Source: Tilletiaria anomala UBC 951 (Eukaryota; Basidiomycota; Exobasidiomycetes; Georgefischeriales; Tilletiariaceae). From it: a stretch of 64,000 nucleotides of DNA. This document shows, one piece after another, positions 44,627 through 56,480 of this stretch. How positions within the stretch are numbered: position 1 is the first letter of the stretch; each line of letters starts with the position of its first letter. A program made the translations under genes and the position numbers. The notes beneath the pieces are model-generated. The model was not told the DNA's origin. It saw only the letters and a program-made list of their open reading frames with translations, and did not search any database. Where the stretch lies: contig NW_013547015.1 of the NCBI RefSeq assembly GCF_000711695.1, forward strand, positions 124,001 through 188,000, given 5' to 3'.

Positions 44627-45477
44627 ATGGTCAGCGCTGATGCTGCTACTATCCCGGATGGGGTAAAGTCGAAAGCAGAGTTCTATGACCATCTCCACGC
44701 ACAGCTCAGCTCCCTGTTGGACGGCCAACGAAACTGGGTGACAAATTTGTCCAATGCATCCTCCATCATCTATGCCTCCCTCAATCGCTTTCAGCAACGC
44801 CTCGCAAAATCGCAACAAGGCTACCAGGCAAAAACGGTCAACTGGGCCGGCTTCTACCTCCTCTCGCCCCTCTTTCCCACCTCGGATGCCCCCGCTTCCT
44901 CCGTTTCCTCAACCACCAAACCACTTTTGAGACCGACCCTGTGGCTTGGACCATTTTGCGGCTTACCAGCATGCCAGAAGATCAATAGCGTACCTGGGAG
45001 AGGCGTCTGCGCTGATGCAAGCGCTTTGCTGCCGCCGCGGGCGGTCCGTGTCGATCGCACGGACGATTACCGTGAGTGCATTTCCTTCGATATACCGGTG
45101 ACCGTTCCGCACATGTCACACTCGGCGTACCTGACCATTTATCTATGTCTTACCGTTTCTCCTTCCCAAACTGTGAATTTACGCCCCCCACTGCTTGCTC
45201 CCCTCTCACAGCTGGTCACATCGCATGCGACAGCGCCTCACAGTCCGAGATCGTCATCCCGCTCGTCATTTCGCGCTCTTCGCACCTCTCGCGACAGCAC
45301 GTCGACGCGCTCTCCAGTGTGGAAGTGCCGATCGAATGGCAAGGCCGTGGCAACGACGACGAAGTCATCATTGGTGTATTGGATATCGACTGCGAGCAGG
45401 TTGAAGGTTTCGATAAGGACGACGAAGACGGTCTGACAAGGATAACTAAGCTCATCGCCACCAGTTGTGACTGGTAG
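44627..45477 (+). CDS. Free methionine-(R)-sulfoxide reductase (GAF-domain fRMsr)
   Basis: Reduces free L-methionine-(R)-sulfoxide, returning oxidised methionine to use; cytosolic and thioredoxin-dependent in known members. Exons 44627-45071 and 45212-45477 give 236 residues. A GAF fold is evident: VNWAGFYLL, LWLGPFCGLPACQKI, PGRGVCADAS, then GHIACDSASQSEIVIPLV and IIGVLDIDCEQ. The three family cysteines are present as Cys116, Cys128 and Cys154; Cys154 in GHIACD is the catalytic one by analogy. Spacing between the first two is two residues longer than in bacteria. An in-frame upstream start at 44537 exists, but the chosen ATG gives the expected N-terminal helix. It shares a promoter with MET2. 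Confidence 0.93.
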
Positions 45478-45986
45478 GCGCACCCAAATTTGAAGCTTAC
45501 CCAATTCCATTCTCAGCATCGTGCTTCCTAAGAATCAAAGATTGTATAGAAATATGTAGATGTTTTCTTTCGGGACTCGTAATAAGCTACACTAAAAGTA
45601 TCTAGAAAGAGTGACAAACGAGTCTTCAAAATGTCCGACAGTCCGCGCGAACAGGGCTAGAAGATGGGGGGCTTAGATGTTCGCGAAAAGATGCATGGGA
45701 TACAGTCGGATACGTGCGAGGTTCGGGAGAAGGGATTAAACCAAGGCAGGCCCAGTCCAGACGAGTCAATCGAGGACGGTCAGAGAGATGAGGGGAAGGA
45801 ATCGTGCTTGAAGGTCGGAGCGTGAGTCTGAAATGCTAGGCGGTGTCTGGATTGCGAAAGCCGGTGCGAAAGGTGGCCCCCCACAAAGCGACTCTTGAAA
45901 TAGATGCGGTCGGGTATACAGTGCGTCGTTCTCGCGTGCTGGTATACGCTGCTGATGTGTAAAGATCGTCTCTTTCTCTCTTGTTT
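45478..45986. other. Convergent intergenic region
   Basis: About 510 bp between the reductase stop and the TEA factor stop. No gene or repeat seen. Confidence 0.5.
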
Positions 45987-48900
45987 TTATTGCGGTAAGT
46001 TGCCTGAGTAGCTGAAAGTTGCAAGCAGCCTTTCGATGTACTCGTCGGACGGCGCCTCGCCAATCTGTCCCATGAACTGACCGCTCTGGGTCTGCATCAT
46101 GCCGTCGCCGCCACCACCGCTCAAGTTGAGCTGCAGACTGTTGGACGTAGGCAGGCCAGCGTCCATGCCGGAAGACTGAAATGTCGGCATGGACTGGCTG
46201 GCAGTGAGAGGGTACGAGGTGTAGGCCTGTCCTTGCGAATTGGTTGGCTGTTGCGGATGCTGCTGCGCTCCATGCGCCTGCACAGCAAAGTCAAAGACGA
46301 CCGGCGACGTCAGATCAAAGCCCTGCGCGGCCCAGGCCCTGGCGAGTCGTTCGCGCTGCGCCTTGGCATCCTCCTCAACCGGCATTGGCGGCGGCTCCAG
46401 CGGCGTCTGCACGACTTGAGGGAAAGGAGTGATCGGCGTGCGCATGGCACGCTGTTGCATCATGCCCCATGCGCCTACACTGAAGTCAGTCGAGCCCGTA
46501 GACGGACCAAGTGAGGCGCTCGCATGGCCGGTCAGGTCAATGTCTTGGTGCCTGCCTTGTTGAAGGTGTAACGGCGTAGGGGGGATGGTGACGACCAGGT
46601 TGGGCTTGTTGATCGACATACCTCTTTTGCGGAGCAGAGTAGGCATCCCAACTTCTGCCGCAGACTTGGTCTCCAGGCCTTGAATGCCAAGAGGCGCGGG
46701 TGAGTACAGATGAGCATGCGCTTCGACACCCAGCTGCTTCGATCGATGAAGTTGTTGTTGTTGTTGATGGTATTGCTGTTGTTGTGCAGGCATCGCATTG
46801 GCGGCAAGAAGATGCAAGTTGCCAGGCGCGCTATTGGTGGCCATCATGCCAGTGGAACTAGCAAGGGCTCCTTGCGTAGTGACATTTTGCAGAAGCGAAC
46901 TGGAGTTTGTCGAGGACGTGCGAAGAAGCCTACTAGCTTCGTCGCTCCTCGGCGAGCTCTCGGTGTAAACGACCTGCGGCACATTGAGCTTCATTGCGAT
47001 CGACTGTGCCGCTGCGGCGGCCGTCGCATCGTTGTCCCTCCTCACGTTGTTAGCGCGCTCAGACGAAGCCTCGAACGGCAACGCCTTGGTGGCAGCAAAA
47101 GGGGACGGAGAGAGGCTGCAGACGCTTGCGGTGGGCGAAGGGCGTGCAGAGCCCATGAGGATGCTGACTTGCGGTGTGCCGGCCTTCGTACCGAGGCTCT
47201 CGACGCACTCGAGGTCCCAGGCGATGACGAGGACTACATCGCCAACAGCGCTGCCAGGGCTAACGTGCTGGTCGTCTTCGCCGTGGAAGACTGCTTCGCG
47301 AGAGCTGCGCGCCTTGTCTTCTGAGGCGATGACAAACTCTTGAATAATCGTGACGCCAGCAACGGCCATACCGAGCGCGGCGCGCTCGCTGGGCTCTTTG
47401 CCGAATGATGGCGACGGATTGCGCTTGTTGTAGACGTTGACCGGGTGGCTGCGGCTGAGGAAATCAGCCCAGAAGTCTGTGGCAAAAGGCGCTTGGTGAC
47501 AGAAGTTATGCCGCTTGGCATCATCACCGCCAGACGTGCCAGTGTTGTTGCTGCTGGCGCTGCTGCTGCCACCGTTATTTTTGAGCCCTGCGATCCGACG
47601 CGGTGCCTCGAGAGGTTCGACGAGCGACAAGACGCGCTTGCCATGCGAGTAGACGGTCGTGACGCTGGTCAGACGGTATTCCTGCAAGCTGGTCAGCGAG
47701 AGTTGCGTGCTGAATTGGTCGAACTGCGGCAGGAAGACGTCGGCGCGGGGCACGGAGAGAGGGACGTGAATGTAGAGGAACTGGCAGGGTAGACGCTGGT
47801 ACATCTCCGCGAGTTTCGGATACCTGATGTGGCCTAGACGGATGGCGTCCATCGGCATGCGCGAGGTGATCGTCGTGTTGTTATTGCCGCTGGTCGCACC
47901 GTTGGTATCCAAGGACGAGTAGACGTGCTTGTCCTCGCTGTCGCTGCAGTGGACCCAGATGGAAAAGCTGGCAGGCAGGATGGAGCACGGTGTCTGCTTT
48001 GTACCTTTGTCGAAGGGTGGGAGAAGCTCCAGGTTGCCAAAGGCGTTGGTCATGGAGCCAGTGGCTGAAACCGGAGTGCTGATACCGGGTAGGTTGCCAC
48101 TTCCGTTAACGTCGTGCGGGCTGTAAGGTGAGAGGAGACCGCCAGAGGCGATGCCATCGTATGCGGTGAGGCCTGTCAAGCCACCGTACCCGTAGCTAGC
48201 GAGCATTTGAGCATACATCATGCCTCCAGCGGGAATGTAGAAGTCTTCCTCAGTCTTGGGCTCCGCAATGAGCTGTTGGAACTCAGGATCGTCCTTCTTG
48301 ACATTCTTTAGCACCTGAATATGACTCGAGACTTGTTTCCTCGTGCGCGATTTGCCTGTCTTGCGCTCAATGTAATCGGCAATGAGCTCATTGCGCCCAC
48401 ATGGCTTACCGTGGACCAAGACCTTGCGGCGTCCGAGTTTGGGAATCATGCGGAGGGCTGTATCGCCGCATTCACGGGGCGGGAGGCGGGTCATAAGAAT
48501 CAGCTAAGGATTCAATGTAAAAGCATCGTTGGAAGTGTTGCAATGTATGCTCACCCTCCCAGAAAGCGACCTCGACATCATCGGGCCAGACATCAGCCGC
48601 GGTATTGGTCGGTGCCTTTGCGCTCTTCTCCACCTCCTCCGCCTTGCTGACATTGGCACTTGCACTGACCGAAGTGGGGATCGAAATGGTGGTGGTAGGC
48701 GGCCTGGGGACAATGGTGATGAATGGCGAGCCGCTACGGGGCGAGTCCTTCTGCTGCTGATTCTGCTTTGAGTCTTGTTTGTGTGGCTCAGGCTGGATGT
48801 GGAGCTGCGGCTGAGATGAAGGTTTCAATATATCACCATCAGAAGCGCTGCGTGCGACCATCAACAGTTCTCCCGCGTTGAAGCCTGAGAGTAAGCCACT

Positions 48901-50154
48901 ATTCAGAGCACCAGAGAACGAGAGGCGTCTGTTGGCTGTGCGAGCAGCCTTCGCAGCCGAATCCTCGTTGTCGTCGTCTCCATCCTCTGCGACGTCACCG
49001 TTTGCGCTGGAGCCGACACTGCGATTTTTGCCACTCTTTTTCAGACGGTCACCCAGGGTGCCGTTGCCGCCATCGATGCTTGTGTTATTGAAAGAACGCT
49101 GAAGGCCGAAACTGACACCACCAGAAGACATGATGGTCGTGCTAGGAGTGTCGTTGATCGAGTTCTCACGGTGGCCGCTGAGCTCGCTATACGTGCCTGC
49201 GCCACGGCTGCTGCAGCTGCTGCCGCCGGAAGCTGCCTCAACACTGTTCATGAGCTGACGCTGCTGCATCTGCTTCCAGATGTTTTGATTCGGAGGCGTC
49301 TGCTGCAGTAGTTGCTCGAGCGTCAGCTCTCCGCTTTCGACAGGACCGTTGCTGTGTGCGCTGGCTTGATCTGGCTGAAAGGACATGCGCCGACGTTTGC
49401 CGTCATCCTGCGATGGTGTGCCGTTGAGTGAACTGTAATCAAGTTGTTGACTTTGGCGCTGCGCTTGCTGGCCCCCAGAGGCACGGTGACCGACGTTGGG
49501 CGAAAGGCTGACGGTGAGACGCGGCGGTGATAGCAAGAAGCCAGGGCTGCTACCAAGAAGCGGAATGTCTTCCGAGGCCTTTCTGTTGCTGCCGTCGGCT
49601 CCGCCACCCCTTGTCGTCAGAGTAAATGCGCCATTGTCGCCCGCAAGATTGGATGCGGAGGACTGCATTTGCGTTGGCATGAGTGGCTGCAGGCTATGTC
49701 TGCGACCGTCTGATCCGTTGCGAGTGTGGCCAAGCCTCTTGCCGAGGCTGACAGCGCTGCTGGTCATGCCGTTGTTGCACCCCATAGAGTTGGACATAGC
49801 GGAGGGAAAATCAAGTGCGGCAGCAAGGGACGAGGCATCGCACGCACTCGCACTCTTGGGTCTCTCGGTAGGTGGATGAGAAGCGAAAATCCAGGAAGAG
49901 GCATCATCCGCGTCGCCTCCACTGGCGGTGAACGAAGCAAAAGCAGCGCTGGCGGTAGAGATGGACGCAGGCAGGAAGAGATCATCCTTTGCCAGGTTGC
50001 TAAGGTTGCCCGATGGCAGCGTGTGTGTCCCGTTGTCGGGCGTGCAGAGATGGCTGCTCGTCCCGGTCGACGAAGAGCTGGTCGATTCGGACGAGGTCGG
50101 GGATGGAAAGAGATTGTTACGAACCGCATTCGGCGAGGAAAGCAGGGTGTCCAT
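45987..50154 (-). CDS. TEA/ATTS-family transcription factor (Tec1/AbaA/TEAD type)
   Basis: DNA-binding regulator of the TEA family, which controls development in fungi (AbaA, Tec1) and growth in animals (TEAD). Two exons on the minus strand, 48555-50154 and 45987-48457, give 1356 residues. The TEA domain spans about 522-589 and is split by the only intron: [13 protein letters not shown] lies before it and [35 protein letters not shown] and [11 protein letters not shown] after it. The recognition-helix motif [11 protein letters not shown] is intact. A C-terminal part with a TEAD-like cofactor-binding beta-sandwich follows ([50 protein letters not shown]). The 520-residue N-terminus and the far C-terminus are Ser/Asn/Gln-rich. 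This is longer than Tec1 or AbaA, mainly through these regions. Confidence 0.93.
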
Positions 50155-51713
50155 ATTGGACAGTGGGACTGGTGTCCAAAGTGTCGCGATTTGGGCACGA
50201 TGAACCTTGATGAGGGTGAGTATCCGTTAGCCTGAGCCGAAAGGAGCGTAGACGATAGAAGCGACGAATCACAAGAACGGCGCAGGGAAAGTAGATGATG
50301 CACAGCCGATGGCTCGGTGCCCCCACGAAGAGAGTTGGTACCACGGTTGAATGTCGACAAACGACGATAGATGGAAGCAGGCAGCTAGCGACAGAGGCGG
50401 CGCTATCAAAGCTGGCCGTGACGCTGCAAGTGACATGCGCAGAACATGTACAAGATGAAGCAAAAGAGAGGAGACCTGGGAAGTCGATTGGGAGCGTTGG
50501 AGGTAGCAATGATGGTACAGAAGAGGGAGAAAGAGACGGATCAGTTTTGGATGGAGTACGGTTGGATGATCAGCGTAAACAACACCCGCTAGAACTTGGT
50601 AACGAACGACGCAAAAGACGAAAGAGAGCACGGACCATCGCATCAATGCGTTAATGCACAGCTGACGCCAGGATGCACGGGACAGCAGGCAGCCTGCACC
50701 CCGTGGCATGGATCGGCCAACCCCGATCCTGCTCTTGGGCAGTGACACAGCGAGCCCTGCTCCTCCTTCCTTTGGGTTACTCTCCCTTGCACGGGGTGCA
50801 CCGACTGTAGATAGATCTGCGAGGCCAAAAGCACATGTTTTCTTCTTCATCCAGCATGGTCGCATGATCTTCAAGGGGGTATGGACAGTGCGCCGACCCA
50901 CAGATGACAGAGGTCACATTTTTCCACACACTGCGCGGGTCGCGGGGCAACTGTGCAGCGGCCGTATTATTATTAGGCTACAGCAAGTCATTTGCTGCAA
51001 GCCAAGTCCAAGTGTCCGCTCCGTTCGAGACTGTACTCTGTCTGTTATGCATTGGTTTCGACAGCGAGCTTCAGCATCAGCACAAAGGTCAAGGGACGCG
51101 GGGCACCGCACAGCAGTGCTTTGCGCTCAGCAACAGCAGCATCAACAGCCAGCGTCAGAGCGTTAGCAGTGGTGGAAGTAAGTAAGGAGAGCTGCTAAGG
51201 GGGTGATTGGATCAAGGGGGCGGCGTGCAGCTGGTTGTTTGTTTTCACTCCAGACTGCCAGCCAGTCTCCGTTCCGCTCGTGGGCGCAATTTCCACAATT
51301 CCATCACGTGATCCAAGCCCCAAAAAGAAATCGACTACCGCAAATATAAGAAAGAAGTCCCTCACAGGCGTTCGTTCAGATCCTGAGTGGGAGGCGGCGG
51401 CGTGTGACCAGGAGTGTGGTGTAGTGCCGGGTCGCTTGGAATCCATCCAGCTCATCGACAAATTTGTGACGCTCCGACATAAGGATATCCTTCATTAGCA
51501 TGCAACCGACCGTCCACACCGTCGACAGCCTCATACATCTGGCACGGGGGCAGCGAGCAAGCAAGCATCCAGAGTATAGATCCGGACGTACTTTTTTCGG
51601 GATCGTACGCTTCAGGATCTTTCTCCCCTGGGGTTTCCCCAGGCGACGCTGCCGCAAAACGCGCGAGGTACATACAGCGCCAATCTGCGTCGCTCTCATC
51701 GTTAAGGGCTCAA
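50155..51713. other. Divergent intergenic region, TEA factor / PEHE protein
   Basis: About 1.56 kb. Open frames (for example 50269-50901 and 51376-51699, both minus) lack domains. The pyrimidine-rich stretch near the TEA start suggests a long leader. Nothing further is supported. Confidence 0.45.
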
Positions 51714-54700
51714 ATGTCTTGGACCGCCGCCATTTCTAACTTTCTTCACGGTGCCGATCCATCCAGCCGTAGCGATAGCCCTTCATCTCGTACAGAAAGA
51801 GTTTCCTCGTTGACAGGCGGAGTCGACGGACAGCAGCGACCCGTGACGGAAAATAGGAACGGTGGCCGCACGGTCCCCTCCATCGCCGCCACAGTAGCAC
51901 CCATTGCAGCCGCAAGTGTGACGGACGCATCCGTCTCCGACACACAATCTAGCGCAAGGAAGGAGAAATCAGACGTGGATACGTCTGGAATCGCACGGGA
52001 ACGAGTCCGTGGTCGTGGCCGTGGCCGTGGAGCTCCAAGGGTTACCAGTGCTAGAAGAACAGAGGCGCGCGCACACATCGCACCGCACAAAACAACCAAA
52101 AGTTGGGGATCTGCAACGCCAGGCCCCACGGACCCTCAGCATCTATGCATACAAGGCACCACCATGGACTCCAGAATTCATGAGCTTTCCACCTCTATGC
52201 TTACAGGCCCAGGACAAGCTGCTCAGGAACAAGGAGCTGTGGGGCCGTCTGCGCACGGTGGTGCAAGCAACGGGAAGCCTCATATGGCCGGCAGTGATCA
52301 CCCTGGCGCACGAGTGACTGACCAAGGAATGAGGTACATGGATACTTCTTTTGGCCCCGTGCCTCCCTCCCAGCCTGTTGGGAACAATGCATCAACGGTG
52401 GTAGCCTGCATATCCACGTCAGCGGCTCCACGGTCAAAGCAAACACATTTGCACACGGAAGTGCATCACTTGCAGCCGGGAGCAGAACACTTGCAGAACG
52501 CCCAAGGCCCATCCACCGTTCCAGCTGCAACGGCCGCATTGATCCCACCGTCATCGGAGAACGCAATCCAAGCAGCAGCCACACTGTCACAGTCCTCGTG
52601 GTCGTCATCTGCAGCTCCTGCACCCACTGCAGGCGCGGCGCATTCGCAAACGCAGGCGCAGCTGCAGCAGCCGAGCCATGAGGTGCCGTCCACCGTGCCG
52701 ATGCCGGGCAAGCGAACGATAGGTAGCAAGGTCGCCGAGCGGCGGATCTTGCCGGCGCGTTTACGGCGCGTGTCGAATCTACTCGGCGGACCCAGCAGTC
52801 TGACTGAGGATGAATTTCGACCTGAACATTTCAAAGACCATCAGCAGCGTCTTGGTGAGTTTGCCTCGGTCTTTGCAATTGACGTACTTTGATTTGCTCT
52901 AGCGATGGCATCGACACGGTGCGCTGACCCACCACGCGATGGCCATCCATTTGCATAACTGCAGCCTATGAAGATCATCTTTTGCCAGGTTCTACATCTC
53001 TGATCATTACGAATGATCCCTCCATTATCTTGAAAGCCGAGGTGCACCGCGATTATTATTTCAGAGACGCAATGAGCCGCTTCACCGATCCAGAAGTCGC
53101 TAGGGCTTGCCGCGCCGCGGCGATCATCGAGACGCCAGACTTCAAGCCATGGGACGAAGTTAGTATGGGCGGTCGGACGAGGATCCAGGCTGCTGAGGTG
53201 CGTTTCATGTTCATCCTTGCTCCTCCCCCTTCTTTCGCGTGTATCATCTTCTACGCATGCAAAGCCTTGGAGTGCTGATGTTTGCCACATACTCACATCC
53301 ACCAGGAAGATACGAGCGACGAAGCATACGAGCGACGCCATCGAAAACCGGACAATGCGGAAAAGCGCGTGCGGAAGTCAGAGATCGACCGAGTACGCAT
53401 CGAGCGAGATAGACTGCAGCTGCGCCTCGATCAATTACGGGCGATCGAGGCGGAAAAATTATTGCCAATTTTGGCTAGTCGATCTACTCCTGCTCCTGCT
53501 GCTACCGCTGTTGCCCCTGCCGCCTCTACATCCGACCATTCCTCGACGTCTGCTAGGACTGGAGGCTCCTCGGAGAGTGCGCAATTGGAAGAGCTGCGCA
53601 AGGATTTGATACAGGAGGCTAAGCAGATGCTGCAACGTCTCGACTCGCTGCTTGCTCTTCCGCCTCCATTTCCAGACAGGCCCAAAGCTTCCGAAAAGCG
53701 GAAGGTGTCCGGCGTCTTCGGCAACTTTACTGTAGCCGCTACTGGTGCTGGTGCCCAAGACCCACTGTCTGACGTCGGACCTCCTGCTGGCTCGCGCCAG
53801 ACCGGAAGGAAGTCTACCGGACGTGGAGGTCGTGCGAGCACTGTCACCACTAGCCGGGGCGGTAGAGTGGTGGGCAGGAAGAGCCTGCCCGCGACCATGC
53901 CGTCGCATCACTCTGGCAAACCCTCCGAAAATGCCAAAAAGGGTAAATCGGCGGTGGGGACGGCAGTAGCGGGAGGTATGCGTCCGGAAGCGACGCGCGC
54001 AGAGAAAGTGCGCCGCGCCATGACCATATCTGCAGGGCGCCGATCGCACAATAGTGGACGCAATGGCAGCTCTACGAACGTATCAAAGGAACGTGTGCAT
54101 ATAGCAGGTCGCGAGGCGGTCGGCTCGCTTCTAAACAACCAGGGCAGAGTTGAGCAGGTGTTCTTAGAGGATGGAAAGCCTAATATTCACGCGCGTACTT
54201 CCGGCGGCCGCTTTGCGCCCAAGCCGAGGAACCCGGACGGCACAATCAAACGCGACGCACCGGCTGCTGGGACGCCTGCTCCCAGCAAGCCCAAGCCTGC
54301 TCCTAAACCGAAAGCTAGGTCGTCGCGTGTTAACCCCCGCAGAGCGGCCGCCATCACGTCACCGGGAACATCCACTCCCGCACTCGTCAGCGCCGCAGGC
54401 AACGCTGCTGCACATCCCGCGAGCGCTCTGACTGCCGGTGGCACTTCAGCCACCCAGCACGGAACGACGACATCTACCGCAGGGTTGAAGCGCAAGCGCG
54501 CGGTCAGCGCCAGCACCAGCGTTAGCGCTCGGACAGCCGCGAAGGTCGCAAAGGAGGAGCGGGATGTCAGACAATCGTCTGCAGAAACTACCGCCTCTGG
54601 CTCGATCGTGACGAGGGAGCGCTTTAACATCATCGGCCGTACCTCTGGCGGCCGCTTCGCATCCAAGAAGGAACTTAAAGTGCCAGGAGAGGGAATGCAG

Positions 54701-55759
54701 CGCAGCCCACGTCGCACGAGCAACGTCCGGGCTCTTGAAGAATCACCAGGTGCGAACAAAGTGGGACCCAGCCTGGCCGAGATCGCCGCATCGACCAAGG
54801 CGCCAAACAAACGCGTTCGACTTACTTTCAACAATGCTGGCAGCGAGTCTGGCTCGCCTGCACCTTCTGATCGCTCCAGCACGCAGCAGCCAGCCAAGAA
54901 GATGAAGACACCTGGTCTCGTTCCGGCTTACAAGCCGGCGGCGCTGAGCGAGGAAGAAGCGCAGAAAATGTTGGAGGCAGCACTAGCGGGCGACGATGAT
55001 GACGACCTCGCGATCCTGTTCGGGTCCGGTGCGACGGGTTCAAGCTCGGCAACGATGGCGGATGCGAGCGCTGCGCCAGAGCCGCAGGTTGCACCTTTGT
55101 CTGGGTCCGCTACCGAGGTTGCAGCTGCGGCATCAGATGCAAAAGCTGAGCTGTCCGACTGTGCCACGATTCAGTCGGAGGGCTCGGCTTATGCACAACC
55201 GACCGAGCAGGATGCGAGCAGCATCGACACCAAGCCTGCTCTTGGCACGAGCCCGGAAAACGGAGTCTGCGCATCCGCCTTGCGTATAAGCGCTGATCCG
55301 CCTCAAGACGGCGAAGCAGGCCTGGTGGTCGCAAGCAGCACAAGCACCGACGCGGCATCATCGGTACCAACTTCATCTGCTCCTGCAGCCGCAACCGCAG
55401 CTGCATTCGTGCTCGATCGCAACCAGCCACTGCGCCGGGGCTCGACGCGCATGCGCTCCATCACTGCATTCGGAGAGAAGCTCCCGGAGCCACTGACAAA
55501 GGAGGCGGACTTTGCGATACTCCTCGAGCCGGTCATGCAGGACAATGAGTGGTCTCAACTTGGCGTGCAGACCGAGCGCCTCCCTTATGCGCCGTCACAG
55601 CCGGAGGACGGTCAGGCGCCAGAGGCTGACCTGCGCACGCAGCAGGACGACGGTAAGGGAGGAGCGCCATTGGCGCAAGCACCTCTTGAGCAGAAACTCG
55701 AGATGGCGACCGTATCGGCTAAGGACTTCACGCCGGACGCGGGCCCGCACCTTGCCTGA
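51714..55759 (+). CDS. PEHE-domain chromatin protein (MSL1/KANSL1-like, possible MYST acetyltransferase partner)
   Basis: Exons 51714-52854, 52965-53197 and 53306-55759 give 1275 residues. The best recognised part (about 430-505) resembles the PEHE domain: TPDFKPWDEVS, then EDTSDEAYERRHRK, NAEKRVRKSEIDRVRIERDR, followed by a helix LQLRLDQLRAIEAEKLL. In animals this domain lets MSL1 and NSL1 bind the MOF acetyltransferase; a related role in a fungal MYST complex (Sas4-like) is inference. The 380-residue N-terminus is disordered with an Arg-Gly run, RGRGRGRGAP. The C-terminal half is Ala/Ser-rich and basic, with two copies of a TSGGRFAxK motif (about 755 and 909) and a helix, PAALSEEEAQKMLEAALAG. 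It is divergent from the TEA factor. Confidence 0.72.
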
Positions 55760-56480
55760 CCCCCGGGTGCCGCTGCAGGGCAATAGATGCGCAACTGTAG
55801 GGGGAACAGGGCTGCAAGAATGTGTTTGCTGTTTATTTCCCGTGTCAGGCGTATCTACATGCCCAGCATTCGTCGCTCTGATCTCGAGGGCATTTAGAAG
55901 CCGTCCACCTTGATTCCCTTCGTGCGACTTCAACCGCTGCTGGCACGCGAGCTTGTTTGTCTGCTGCACAAGCGATACATGCAACGTGGCTCTTGTTTTG
56001 TATATGGACGCAGCTTCCAGCACAATTGATCATGTATGCTCTATCGTCTTCAACCGTTGACCCGAGCTGTGGTGGTGCTTGGTCCAGCTGATATCCTGCA
56101 AGCTCCTAAGGAGACAGAAAGCTGCGAGGGCCGAGGCGGCTCAACAGAGACACAGCACAGCGATCGCGCCATGTCCGTCAGAACGCCGAGCAGATGCTCA
56201 GGCGGTTTCACACAACTCCACTGCAGCGTGTGCAGCATTTCTAGGCGGCTGGGTCGGTCAGAACGTTAGGGTTATGCAGTGTTAGAGAGGTCAAGGCACT
56301 GTGCCTCTCTTCTCAACACCCGGTACAAACAATTGAATTGATAGACACCTTCGCGGTCGCGCACCATATTCATGCAATTCTGTTACATGCGAATATAGCA
56401 AGCAACCCTCCTTGCGATTGGTGAACACTTCATGTCAGACTCCCAGAGACAAGGTCTGGCGCTCGGTCAAGGAGGGAAAT
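55760..56480. other. Intergenic, PEHE 3' region and zinc transporter promoter
   Basis: About 720 bp with no supported gene; small overlapping frames only. Confidence 0.5.

Noticed and set aside
51376-51699. Minus-strand frame with STVWTVGCMLM, faintly like a protein kinase subdomain
   Set aside because: Only this short stretch resembles a kinase. The glycine loop, catalytic Asp and DFG motifs are absent nearby on either side, so it is likely chance in a 5' leader.
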